The notes beneath the pieces are model-generated. The model saw nothing but the letters and a program-made list of their open reading frames with translations. It made no database searches and was not told the DNA's origin. 64,000 nt of DNA. It comes from Pseudoxanthomonas sp. PXM01 (GTDB lineage Bacteria; Pseudomonadota; Gammaproteobacteria; Xanthomonadales; Xanthomonadaceae). Location of the stretch: the NCBI RefSeq assembly GCF_014851815.1, contig NZ_JACVAJ010000001.1, positions 1,364,001 to 1,428,000 of the forward strand, written 5' to 3'. How positions within the stretch are numbered: position 1 is the first letter of the stretch; the number at the start of each line of letters is the position of its first letter. Made by a program: the position numbers and the translations under genes. Of the stretch, positions 56,910-64,000 are shown piece after piece.

Positions 56910-58469
56910 ATGGCTGACGTGGCCGACGACAACTCCGGTGTTACTGGCGGCTTCCGCCGGCTGTGGTCGCGTCGCCGCGAGGCCGGCGCGTCCGCCTCGC
57001 GCGAGCTCGCCACGACCCGCGCGGCCGGCCCGCATCCGGCGATCAGCAGCGCACAGCTGCAGGCGTTGTTCGCGCACGCCGAAGAGCCCGGCGCCCTGTT
57101 GTCCGCGTTCGCCGACGGCGTCGCTGGCCTGCCTGGCGAACTGCACGGCATGGGTGAGCGCCTGCAGTCCGCACACGCCGACAGCGACTGGCCGCGTTAC
57201 GGACGCGCGCTGCGCCAACTGGTCGACAAGTACATCCGCACGATCCAGGACGAGCCGCTGGCCGGCGAAGCCGAACAGTTGCGCGATCTGCTGCACCACC
57301 TGCTCGTCGGTGGCATGGAACAGCTGCTGCGCGACGATGGCGCCTTGCTGCCGCAGGCGCACGCGTTGGCGGACCGCGTGCGGCAGTGGCAGGCCAACCA
57401 GCCCATCGGCGAACTCGGCACCGACCTGCGCGACCTCTGCCAGCAGGTCGGGCAACGCACGCACGAGGTGAACGACGCGCAGGAACTGATGCGCAGCCTG
57501 TTCGACCTGCTGCTGGAGAACGTCGGCGAACTGATCGAGGACGGCAGCTGGCTGCAGGACCAGATCGGCGCCGTGCGCCAGTTGCTCGCCGGCCCGCTCG
57601 ACCGCACCGCGCTGGAACAGACCCGCGCCGGCCTGCGCGAGGTCATCTACAAGCAGGGCCTGCTGAAGCAGGGGCTGGCCGAATCCAAGGATTCGATGAA
57701 GGACATGATGGTGACCTTCGTCGAACGGCTGGACGGCATGGCCAGCAGTACCGGCGAGTACCACGATCGCATCAGCTTCCACGCGCAGGCCGTGCGCGAC
57801 AGCCGCAGCATCGCCGAGCTGGGCAAGCGGATGGAAGACATCCTGGAAGATACCGCGCAGGTGCAGGCGCAGGCGCTGCGCGCGCGCGACAGCCTGCTGG
57901 AGGCGCGACGCGAGGTGGAAGAAGCCGAGCGCCGCGTGATGAACCTGGAGCAGGAACTGCAGTCCGTCTCAGAACTGGTGCGCGTGGACCAGCTGACCGA
58001 AGCGCTGAACCGCCGTGGCTTCGACGAGCTGTTCAAGCGCGAATCCGTCCGCGCCCTGCGCAGCGGCCAGACCCTGACGCTGGCACTCCTGGACCTCGAC
58101 GATTTCCGCCACATCAACGCGGCGCACGGCCACCTCGGCGGCGACGCTGCACTGTGCCATGTGGTGACCCTGGCGCGCGCCACGCTGCGCGCCAGCGATG
58201 CCGTCGCGCGCTTCGGCGGCGAGGAGTTCGTGCTGCTGCTGCCCGAGACCAGCTTCCTGGAAGCGATGGGCACGCTGGAACGCCTGCGCGACAGGCTGGC
58301 GCACAAGCCGCTGGTCTACGAAGGACGCGGCGTCCTGGTGACCTTCAGCGCCGGCGTGGCGCGCTGGCAGCCGGGCGAATCGCAGGACGAACTGCTGGCC
58401 CGCGCCGACCGCGCCATGTACCAGGCCAAGCAGGCCGGCAAGAACCGCGTGGTCGCCGCGCCGGAGTGA
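56910..58469 (+). CDS. Diguanylate cyclase with N-terminal helical domain
   Basis: Protein of 519 residues. The C-terminal GGDEF domain (about 350-515) has an intact active site GGEEF (436-440) and the allosteric I-site RASD (427-430), exactly five residues before it, so it should make cyclic di-GMP with product inhibition. A long helical region precedes it, with coiled-coil-like stretch RDSLLEARREVEEAERRVMNLEQ (in part, about 320-345). No membrane segment or known sensor domain is seen. GTG 56868 and ATG 56889 are alternative starts; ATG 56910 has a GAGA site upstream. Confidence 0.88.
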   Translation: MADVADDNSGVTGGFRRLWSRRREAGASASRELATTRAAGPHPAISSAQLQALFAHAEEPGALLSAFADGVAGLPGELHGMGERLQSAHADSDWPRYGRALRQLVDKYIRTIQDEPLAGEAEQLRDLLHHLLVGGMEQLLRDDGALLPQAHALADRVRQWQANQPIGELGTDLRDLCQQVGQRTHEVNDAQELMRSLFDLLLENVGELIEDGSWLQDQIGAVRQLLAGPLDRTALEQTRAGLREVIYKQGLLKQGLAESKDSMKDMMVTFVERLDGMASSTGEYHDRISFHAQAVRDSRSIAELGKRMEDILEDTAQVQAQALRARDSLLEARREVEEAERRVMNLEQELQSVSELVRVDQLTEALNRRGFDELFKRESVRALRSGQTLTLALLDLDDFRHINAAHGHLGGDAALCHVVTLARATLRASDAVARFGGEEFVLLLPETSFLEAMGTLERLRDRLAHKPLVYEGRGVLVTFSAGVARWQPGESQDELLARADRAMYQAKQAGKNRVVAAPE

Positions 58470-58593
58470 GCGCGGCGCAGGGTTGCTGCATTCGTCGTGT
58501 CCGGTGTCGTCGCCCCGGCTTGGGCCGGAAGGGTGGCATCCGGACGCGCTTCCTGTACCGGCAGCCCGCGCTTGCGCGACGCGCGACGGCACC

Positions 58594-59538
58594 TCACCCC
58601 AGCAGCATCTCCAGCACTGCCATGCGGATGGCGACGCCGTTGCTGACCTGGCGCAGCACCAGCGACTGCGGACCGTCCGCGACTTCGTCGGTGATTTCCA
58701 CGCCGCGATTGATCGGGCCGGGGTGCAGCACCACCGCATCCTTCGCCGCGCGTTTCAGGCGCGTCGTAGTCAGGCCGTAATCGCGGTGGTAGTCCTCGAG
58801 CGAGGACACCAGGCCTTCTTCCATGCGTTCGCGCTGCAGGCGCAGCATCATCACCACGTCGACGCCATCGAGCATCGCATCGAAATCCTGCCCGGTTTCG
58901 CAGCCGGCCAGCGTGCCGTCGTCCGGCAGCAGCGACTGCGGGCCGCACACGCGGATCTCACCCGCGCCGAGCGTACGCAGCGCATGCAGGTCCGAGCGCG
59001 CCACGCGCGAGTGGTTCACGTCGCCGACCATCAGGATCTTCAGTCGCGAGAAGTCGGCGCCCTTGGCCTGGCGGATCGTCAGCACGTCCAGCAGGCCCTG
59101 GGTAGGATGCGCACTGCGGCCGTCGCCGGCGTTGATCAGCGCGGTGCCCTCGCCCGCCTCGGCGGCCAGCGCGGCGACCGCGCCGTCTTCGGCATGGCGG
59201 ACGATGAAGCCACGCACGCCCATCGCTTCTAGGTTGCGCAGCGTGTCGCGGGCGGTCTCGCCCTTGCGGGTCGACGAGGTGGATGCATCGAAGTTCAGCA
59301 CGTCCGCGCCCAGCCGCTGCGCGGCGATGTGGAACGAACTGCGCGTGCGCGTCGAAGGCTCGAAGAACAGCGTACAGATGGTGGTGCCGTCGAGCGCCTG
59401 CCGGCGCGGCGTGCGGCCGAGCGCGGCGTCGCGGATCTGGCCGGCGCGGTCGATCAGGCGGCACAGGGTGTCGCGGGGCAGGCCGTCGAGGGTGAGCAGG
59501 TGGCGCAGGCGTCCGTCGGAATCGAGTTGTAGGGTCAT
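58594..59538 (-). CDS. pyrB: Aspartate carbamoyltransferase catalytic subunit PyrB
   Basis: PyrB, 314 residues, catalyses carbamoyl-aspartate formation in pyrimidine synthesis. STRTRSSFHIAAQRLGAD (carbamoyl-phosphate loop, STRT) and LHPGPINRGVEI are characteristic. No PyrI regulatory subunit and no dihydroorotase follow, so it is probably the unregulated or PyrC'-partnered type. It lies downstream of ruvX with 19 bp between them. Confidence 0.94.
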   Translation of the reverse strand: MTLQLDSDGRLRHLLTLDGLPRDTLCRLIDRAGQIRDAALGRTPRRQALDGTTICTLFFEPSTRTRSSFHIAAQRLGADVLNFDASTSSTRKGETARDTLRNLEAMGVRGFIVRHAEDGAVAALAAEAGEGTALINAGDGRSAHPTQGLLDVLTIRQAKGADFSRLKILMVGDVNHSRVARSDLHALRTLGAGEIRVCGPQSLLPDDGTLAGCETGQDFDAMLDGVDVVMMLRLQRERMEEGLVSSLEDYHRDYGLTTTRLKRAAKDAVVLHPGPINRGVEITDEVADGPQSLVLRQVSNGVAIRMAVLEMLLG

Positions 59539-59557
59539 GGGGCGTGGTCGTGGAGGG

Positions 59558-60007
59558 TCAGGTCAGCTGGGTCGCGTCCTGGGGCGCGGCCAGCCAGCGT
59601 TCGATGATGACGGCGGCGGCAACGGCGTCGAGCGCGGCGGCATCGCGGCGGCGCTTGCGGCCCTCGGCGCGGTCCAGCGCGAAGCGCTCCGCGGCCTCGA
59701 CCGAGCTGGTGCGTTCGTCCACCAGCACCACCGGCAACTGGTAGCGCGTACGCAGTTCGCGGGCGAAGGCATGGGCGCGCTTGCGGATCGGCTGGTCGCC
59801 GCCTTCCAGCGTCATCGGGTCGCCCACCACCATGCCGTCGGGCTTCCACTCGGCGTGCAGCCTGTCGATCGCCGGCCAGTCGGGCCCGTGGCCATGCACG
59901 TCGATGACCGCCAGCGCACGGGCGCCGGTACCGAAGGCGCTGCCCACGGCCACGCCGATGCGGCGCGAGCCCACGTCGAATCCCAGTACGGTGCCATCCA
60001 GCTTCAT
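59558..60007 (-). CDS. ruvX: Holliday junction resolvase-like RuvX (YqgF)
   Basis: Protein of 149 residues with the YqgF/RNase H-like fold. GFDVGSRRIGVAVG (acidic Asp of the catalytic site), VVGDPM, VLVDERTSSVEA and the C-terminal Asp in ALDAVAAAVI are present. It is linked to 16S rRNA maturation and Holliday resolution. The ATG at 60007 is preferred to a longer frame. It follows yqgE by 76 bp. Confidence 0.93.
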   Translation of the reverse strand: MKLDGTVLGFDVGSRRIGVAVGSAFGTGARALAVIDVHGHGPDWPAIDRLHAEWKPDGMVVGDPMTLEGGDQPIRKRAHAFARELRTRYQLPVVLVDERTSSVEAAERFALDRAEGRKRRRDAAALDAVAAAVIIERWLAAPQDATQLT

Positions 60008-60083
60008 GCCCAGTGCCTCCGTTCGATACGGTCTGCGCCATCCTGCAGCGGCGTGCGTGGACACGACGTCGGCACGCGCGGGT

Positions 60084-60650
60084 TCATGCGTGGCCGCTGT
60101 AGTCCGTCAGGCGGGTCATGTCCACGCCGATCCGCTGGCCCGCCGCCTGCCAGCGCTGCTCCAGCGGCACGGCGAACAGCAGTTCGGCGTCGGCGGGCGC
60201 AGTCAGCCAGCTGTTCTCGCCCAATTCGTATTCCAGTTGCCCCGCGCCCCACCCTGCGCAGCCCAGCGCCACCACGGCATGCGCCGGCCCCTCGCCTTCC
60301 GCCATCGCTTCGAGGATGTCGCGCGAGGTGGTCAGGTACAGGCCGCTGGCGACTTCCAGCGTCGATTCCCAGGCGCGCGCACCGTCGTGCAGCACGAAGC
60401 CACGCTCGGGATGCACAGGACCGCCGGCCAGTACGATCTGCTCGTCCAGGCGGGGATCGTGCGAGGCGAGGTTCATCTGTCGCAGTACTTCGCCCAGCGT
60501 GTATTCCGAAGGGCGGTTGACGACCACGCCCATGGCACCGTCGTCGTCGTGCTGGCAGATCAGGGTGACGGCGCGCGCGAAATTCGGATCGGACAGCGCC
60601 GGTGAGGCGATCAGCAGCTGGTTGGCCAGGGGCGTGGCGGCGTCTTGCAT
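60084..60650 (-). CDS. YqgE/AlgH family protein
   Basis: Protein of 188 residues of the YqgE/AlgH (UPF0301) family; [25 protein letters not shown] and [10 protein letters not shown] begin it and [14 protein letters not shown] is the later block. It is regularly located just upstream of ruvX in gammaproteobacteria. In Pseudomonas AlgH affects alginate and virulence, but the biochemical role is unknown. The ATG at 60650 gives the usual start. Confidence 0.92.
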   Translation of the reverse strand: MQDAATPLANQLLIASPALSDPNFARAVTLICQHDDDGAMGVVVNRPSEYTLGEVLRQMNLASHDPRLDEQIVLAGGPVHPERGFVLHDGARAWESTLEVASGLYLTTSRDILEAMAEGEGPAHAVVALGCAGWGAGQLEYELGENSWLTAPADAELLFAVPLEQRWQAAGQRIGVDMTRLTDYSGHA

Positions 60651-60751
60651 GGCGACCATTCTAGCCCGCCGCCGCGCCCACCGCGCCTGCGCGGACACGG
60701 ACTGTCCGCAACACGCCCTAGAATCGTCCGTCCCTTTCCAGGCGCGTGCTC

Positions 60752-61297
60752 ATGTCAGGCTATTGCGACATCGCCCCCGGCCATCCGCTGCATGGCCCCT
60801 ATCACGACCGTGAATACGGCTTTCCGCAGCGCGAGGAAGCGGTACTGTTCGAGCGCCTGCTGCTGGAGATCAACCAGGCCGGCCTCAGCTGGGAGACCAT
60901 GCTGAGGAAGCGCGACGGCTTCCGGGCCGCCTACAGCGGCTTCGACGTGGACAAGGTGGCGCGCTACGGCGACAAGGATCGTGCCCGCCTGCTGGCCGAC
61001 CCCGGCATCATCCGCAACCGCCTGAAGGTCGATGCCGCCATCCACAACGCGCAGGTGATCCAGCGCCTGAGGAAGAGCCATGGCAGCTTCGCCGCCTGGC
61101 TGGATACGCACCACCCGCTGCCGAAAGCCGAGTGGATCAAGCTGTTCAAGAAGACCTTCCGCTTCACCGGCGGCGAGATCACCAACGAGTTCCTGATGAG
61201 CCTGGGCTATCTGCCCGGCGCGCACCGCGAGGACTGCCCTGCCTTCCGCCGCGCCGCGAAGCAGCGGCCTCCCTGGATGACCGCAGCGGGGCATTGA
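60752..61297 (+). CDS. tag: DNA-3-methyladenine glycosylase I (Tag)
   Basis: Base-excision repair enzyme of 181 residues. Tag landmarks are the YHDREYGFPQ start, EINQAGLSWETMLRKR helical region, and RFTGGEITNEFLMSLGYLPGAH with the catalytic Glu. The final zinc-binding part is shorter than E. coli Tag, and the cysteines and histidines (YCDIAPGH; HREDC) are retained. Starts at ATG 60752. Confidence 0.93.
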   Translation: MSGYCDIAPGHPLHGPYHDREYGFPQREEAVLFERLLLEINQAGLSWETMLRKRDGFRAAYSGFDVDKVARYGDKDRARLLADPGIIRNRLKVDAAIHNAQVIQRLRKSHGSFAAWLDTHHPLPKAEWIKLFKKTFRFTGGEITNEFLMSLGYLPGAHREDCPAFRRAAKQRPPWMTAAGH

Positions 61298-61378
61298 TCC
61301 GGCGCAACCCGCCTACGCGCCGATGGTCGTATCCTGCGACTGCACGCCCCCGCGCGATAATCGCAGTTTCGCCCGCCG

Positions 61379-62905
61379 ATGACCCCTCCGATGCACGAAG
61401 ACCGTATCCGCCACGCCGGCCTGCGCGACCGCGTGATCAGCGCCGAGCACGCCGCCAGCCTCATCCAGCCCGGCGAGACCGTCGCCATGAGCGGCTTCAC
61501 CGGCTCCGGCTATCCCAAGGCGGTACCGCTGGCGCTGGCCATGCGCATCGAACAGGCCCACGCGGCCGGCATGCCGTTCCAGATCAAGCTGATGACCGGT
61601 GCGTCGACCGCGCCGGAACTGGATGGCGCCCTCGCCAAAGCCGACGCCATCGCCCTGCGCATGCCGTTCCAGAGCGATCCGGACGCGCGCAAGCGCATCA
61701 ACGAGGGCACGCTGGACTACATCGACATCCACCTCAGTCACGTCGCACAGCACGTGTGGTTCGGCTTCTACGGCCCCATCGACACTGCCGTCATCGAGGT
61801 GTCAGCGATCCGCGAAGACGGCACGCTGGTGCCCTCCACCTCGGTCGGCAACAACAAGACCTGGCTGGACCTGGCGAAGAAGGTCATCGTCGAGGTCAAC
61901 GACTGGCAGCCCGCCGACGTCGAGGGCATGCACGACATCTACTACGGCACTGCGCTGCCACCGCATCGTAAGCCGATCCCGCTGGAACACGTGCACGACC
62001 GCATCGGCGACACCGCCCTGCACTGCGACCCCGCCAAGATCGTCGCGGTGGTGCGGACGAACGGCCCCGACCGCAACAGCCCGTTTACCCCGATCGACAG
62101 CACCAGCGAACGCATCGCCGAACACCTGATCGACTTCCTGAAACACGAAGTCGCGTTGGGCCGCCTGCCTGCCAACCTGCTGCCGCTGCAGTCGGGCGTC
62201 GGCAACATTCCCAATGCCGTACTCGCCGGCCTGGCGAAGAGCGGCTTCCGCGGCCTGACCGCGTTCACCGAGGTCATCCAGGACGGCATGCTCGACCTGC
62301 TGCGCGAAGGCGTGCTGGACGTCGCCTCGTGCACTGGTTTCGCGCTCAGCCCGGAGGCGAACGAAGCGTTCAAGCGCGACATCGCGTTCTACCGCGAGCG
62401 CATCATCATGCGCACGCAGGAAATGTCGAACCATCCGGAGCTGGTGCGCCGCCTGGGCTGCATCGGCATGAACGGGATGATCGAGGCCGACCTCTACGGC
62501 AACGTCAATTCCACCCACGTGATGGGCAGCCGCATCCAGAACGGCATCGGCGGCTCGGGCGACTTCGCCCGCAACGGTTTCATGTCGGTATTCCTGAGCC
62601 CCAGCACCGCCAAGGGCGGCAGCATCTCGGCGCTGGTGCCGATGGTCAGCCATGTGGACCACACCGAGCACGATGTCTCCGTCATCGTCACCGAACAGGG
62701 ACTGGCCGACCTGCGCGGCCTCACGCCCAAGCAGCGTGCCCGCCTGCTGATCGACCGCTGCGCGCATCCGGACTACCGCGACGCGCTGCAGGACTACTTC
62801 GACCGCGCCCTGCACCACAGCTACGGCAAGCACACCCCGCACCTGCTGCCTGAAGCGCTGTCGTGGCACCAGCGCTGGCTGGATACGGGCAGCATGAAGT
62901 CCTGA
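61379..62905 (+). CDS. Acetyl-CoA hydrolase/transferase family protein (succinate:acetate-type CoA transferase)
   Basis: Cytosolic enzyme of 508 residues. GFTGSGYPKAVPLAL opens the CoA-transferase fold and the catalytic glutamate is E298 in FTEVIQDG; GGSGDFARNGF and VTEQGLADLRGLTPKQRARL are late hallmarks. The family includes AarC/ScpC, which exchange CoA between acetate and succinate or propionyl-CoA. The exact acceptor cannot be read. The start may be 61379 or 61391. A 36-bp inverted repeat lies after the stop. Confidence 0.9.
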   Translation: MTPPMHEDRIRHAGLRDRVISAEHAASLIQPGETVAMSGFTGSGYPKAVPLALAMRIEQAHAAGMPFQIKLMTGASTAPELDGALAKADAIALRMPFQSDPDARKRINEGTLDYIDIHLSHVAQHVWFGFYGPIDTAVIEVSAIREDGTLVPSTSVGNNKTWLDLAKKVIVEVNDWQPADVEGMHDIYYGTALPPHRKPIPLEHVHDRIGDTALHCDPAKIVAVVRTNGPDRNSPFTPIDSTSERIAEHLIDFLKHEVALGRLPANLLPLQSGVGNIPNAVLAGLAKSGFRGLTAFTEVIQDGMLDLLREGVLDVASCTGFALSPEANEAFKRDIAFYRERIIMRTQEMSNHPELVRRLGCIGMNGMIEADLYGNVNSTHVMGSRIQNGIGGSGDFARNGFMSVFLSPSTAKGGSISALVPMVSHVDHTEHDVSVIVTEQGLADLRGLTPKQRARLLIDRCAHPDYRDALQDYFDRALHHSYGKHTPHLLPEALSWHQRWLDTGSMKS

Positions 62906-62913
62906 TCGCTTTT

Positions 62914-63004
62914 GTAGGATGGGTGGAGCCGAAGGCGATACCCATCATCAAGGTGTCTGCGATATGGCGATGATGGGTATCGCCTTCGGCTCCACCCATC
63001 CTAC
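62914..63004. repeat. Perfect 36-bp inverted repeat with GTAG head
   Basis: GTAGGATGGGTGGAGCCG... (62914-62949) is repeated perfectly inverted at 62969-63004 around a 19-nt loop. The GTAGGATGGGT...ACCCATCCTAC form is a widespread interspersed repeat in proteobacteria. The GTAG ends recall RAYT-mobilised REP elements. The long stem starts 9 bp after the CoA-transferase stop and ends 4 bp before the convergent gene's stop, so it may terminate both. Confidence 0.9.
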
Positions 63005-63007
63005 GGT

Positions 63008-63538
63008 TTACACACGAGCGGCCACGGTCTCGCCCTGCTCATCATCGGGGGACGACATCATCGTCCGCAGCACCCGCACGGCGCGCGCCATGAACATGCC
63101 GCTGAAGAATCCGTACACGCCGCAGACCGCGGCCATGGCCGTGCCGGACTCCAGCACGGAGGGGACGATGGCGTGCACGACGGCTACCGCGTACTTCGCG
63201 AAGAAGATGCCCATCATCAGCGCCAGCGGCACCCAGCTGCCCGTTACCGTGAACCGCTTCGATACCGGCGAGTAGGACGCGCCGCGCGACGGTCCGCGAG
63301 CGAGACTGATGCCCACGACCGCCAGCCACGCGCCCGCCCACGCGACAAGTGCGATGGGGTGAGCCCCGAACGCCGACCAGACAGCGAACAGCGACCAGCC
63401 CGTCATCGCGACCGGCAGCACGATCAGCCGATGACGCGAGACGAGCCGTGTCCTGCTCTGCAGATAACCCAGATAGACCAGACCGAAGAACAGGCCGAAG
63501 ACCCAGAGGGGGGTGTGCGTGAGAATCTGCGTGATCAC
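63008..63538 (-). CDS. DUF6622-like inner-membrane protein
   Basis: Polytopic protein of 176 residues with about five hydrophobic helices (THTPLWVFGLFFGLVYLG at the start; WVPLALMMGIFFAKYAVAVV; AAVCGVYGFFSGMFMA). The opening QILTHTPLWVFGLFFGL matches the DUF6622 family. No catalytic residues are visible. GTG 63538 gives the family-like start; GTG 63565 would add nine residues. It converges on the CoA-transferase gene through the inverted repeat. Confidence 0.7.
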   Translation of the reverse strand: MITQILTHTPLWVFGLFFGLVYLGYLQSRTRLVSRHRLIVLPVAMTGWSLFAVWSAFGAHPIALVAWAGAWLAVVGISLARGPSRGASYSPVSKRFTVTGSWVPLALMMGIFFAKYAVAVVHAIVPSVLESGTAMAAVCGVYGFFSGMFMARAVRVLRTMMSSPDDEQGETVAARV

Positions 63539-63673
63539 GGAGTGAGGTTCCTGGCTTCCCGGCACCGCGCCGGGTCAGGCACATCATCGGATCCGCACGC
63601 GGGCGAATGAGGTGCTGGAAGTCACTTGTTCCGGGTGCCGGAGGTCGTGCGGCCGCTGCCTGCGCGCTCCGCC

Positions 63674-64000
63674 TCACACGCCCATGTAACGGCCGGGGCG
63701 ATGGTTGAAGTACAGCACCAGGTTGAGCACCAGCGCACCCAGCGCCGACCACGCGACCTTCGACGGCTCCAGCACGCTCAGGGCGGCCAGCATGATGCAC
63801 GTATCGAACGCCATCTGGACCTTGCCCGCGCTCCATCCCCTGCGCTGTTGCAGGTAGACCGCCAGGATGCCCAGCCCGCCGAGGCTGGCGCGATGGCGGA
63901 TGAAGGACAGGATGCCCATGCCGACCAGCGCGCCACCGAACACGGCCGAATAGACCGGGGTAATGAAGGCGAACTCCGCCAGCCGCGGCAGCATGTCCGC
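63674..64000 (-). CDS. YitT-family membrane protein, C-terminal part (5' end outside window)
   Basis: The visible part is about 108 residues of a minus-strand gene whose start lies beyond 64000; an in-frame ATG at 63994 is internal. At least three hydrophobic helices are seen (VYSAVFGGALVGMGILSF; LGGLGILAVYLQ; VAWSALGALVLNLVLYF). GGLGILAVYLQQRRGWSAGKVQMAFD matches the YitT/DUF161 family, whose usual length is about 200-220 residues. Function unknown. Confidence 0.75.
   Translation of the reverse strand, partial: ADMLPRLAEFAFITPVYSAVFGGALVGMGILSFIRHRASLGGLGILAVYLQQRRGWSAGKVQMAFDTCIMLAALSVLEPSKVAWSALGALVLNLVLYFNHRPGRYMGV

Overview
The window is a contiguous, gene-dense, high-GC chromosomal segment that reads as a member of the Xanthomonadaceae (Pseudoxanthomonas/Lysobacter/Stenotrophomonas-like gammaproteobacteria). 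The reasons are the gene orders (Rrf2 regulator-sufB-C-D-S; kdsD-kdsC-lptC-lptA-lptB-rpoN-hpf-hprK-rapZ-EIIA-ptsH-ptsI-mgtE; yqgE-ruvX-pyrB), the XanB-type bifunctional mannose enzyme, amgK-murU cell-wall recycling, and repeated DUF1439 and DUF3108 proteins. I see no phage, insertion sequence, CRISPR array, rRNA or tRNA. The taxonomic call is inference from gene content.

Layout. 1-7.5 kb: an H1-tailed HU-like protein, a DUF533 protein, an M23 peptidase, small conserved proteins, two tandem DUF1439 proteins, a large DUF5916 outer-membrane barrel, a SET-domain protein and a c-type cytochrome lipoprotein. 7.6-14.2 kb: the SUF iron-sulfur operon behind a strong sigma-70 promoter that overlaps a palindrome. 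An exported TonB-C-like protein sits between sufB and sufC, and a GNAT enzyme and a Rieske protein are at the end. 14.2-25.8 kb: an iron-uptake region with three Fur-box-like sites. It holds a Fiu/PiuA-like receptor with PiuC, a second TonB-dependent receptor, and a tight operon of PepSY membrane protein, DUF2271, DUF4198, ApbE and a membrane-anchored diflavin reductase. 25.8-31 kb: HutD, a ComEA-like HhH protein, an M20 peptidase, a GlsB-type protein and XanB. 31-40.4 kb: amgK-murU, hda-perM-DUF2066, purM-DUF2238-purN and three tandem DUF3108 proteins. 40.4-54 kb: ibaG-murA and an EF-hand protein on the minus strand, then the long kdsD-to-mgtE run. 54-64 kb: a cold-shock/DUF1294 fusion, an exported DNA ligase, a lipoprotein hydrolase, a diguanylate cyclase, yqgE-ruvX-pyrB, tag, an acetyl-CoA hydrolase-family CoA transferase and two membrane proteins, the last cut by the window edge.

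How the genes fit together. The most interesting unit is 14.2-25.8 kb. Outer-membrane receptors bring in ferric siderophores, and the downstream operon looks like a transenvelope electron chain that could reduce the iron. NADPH would feed a membrane-anchored FAD/FMN reductase, and electrons would pass through the PepSY membrane protein to an exported DUF2271 protein carrying an SGAT-like flavin-attachment motif (DGVTGPT). ApbE is the enzyme that attaches FMN covalently to such motifs, but here it has no export signal, which raises the question of where the modification happens. The other parts are housekeeping: Fe-S assembly, LPS synthesis and export, peptidoglycan recycling, purine and pyrimidine synthesis, and a regulatory PTS that has no sugar permease here and no ptsN at its usual position.
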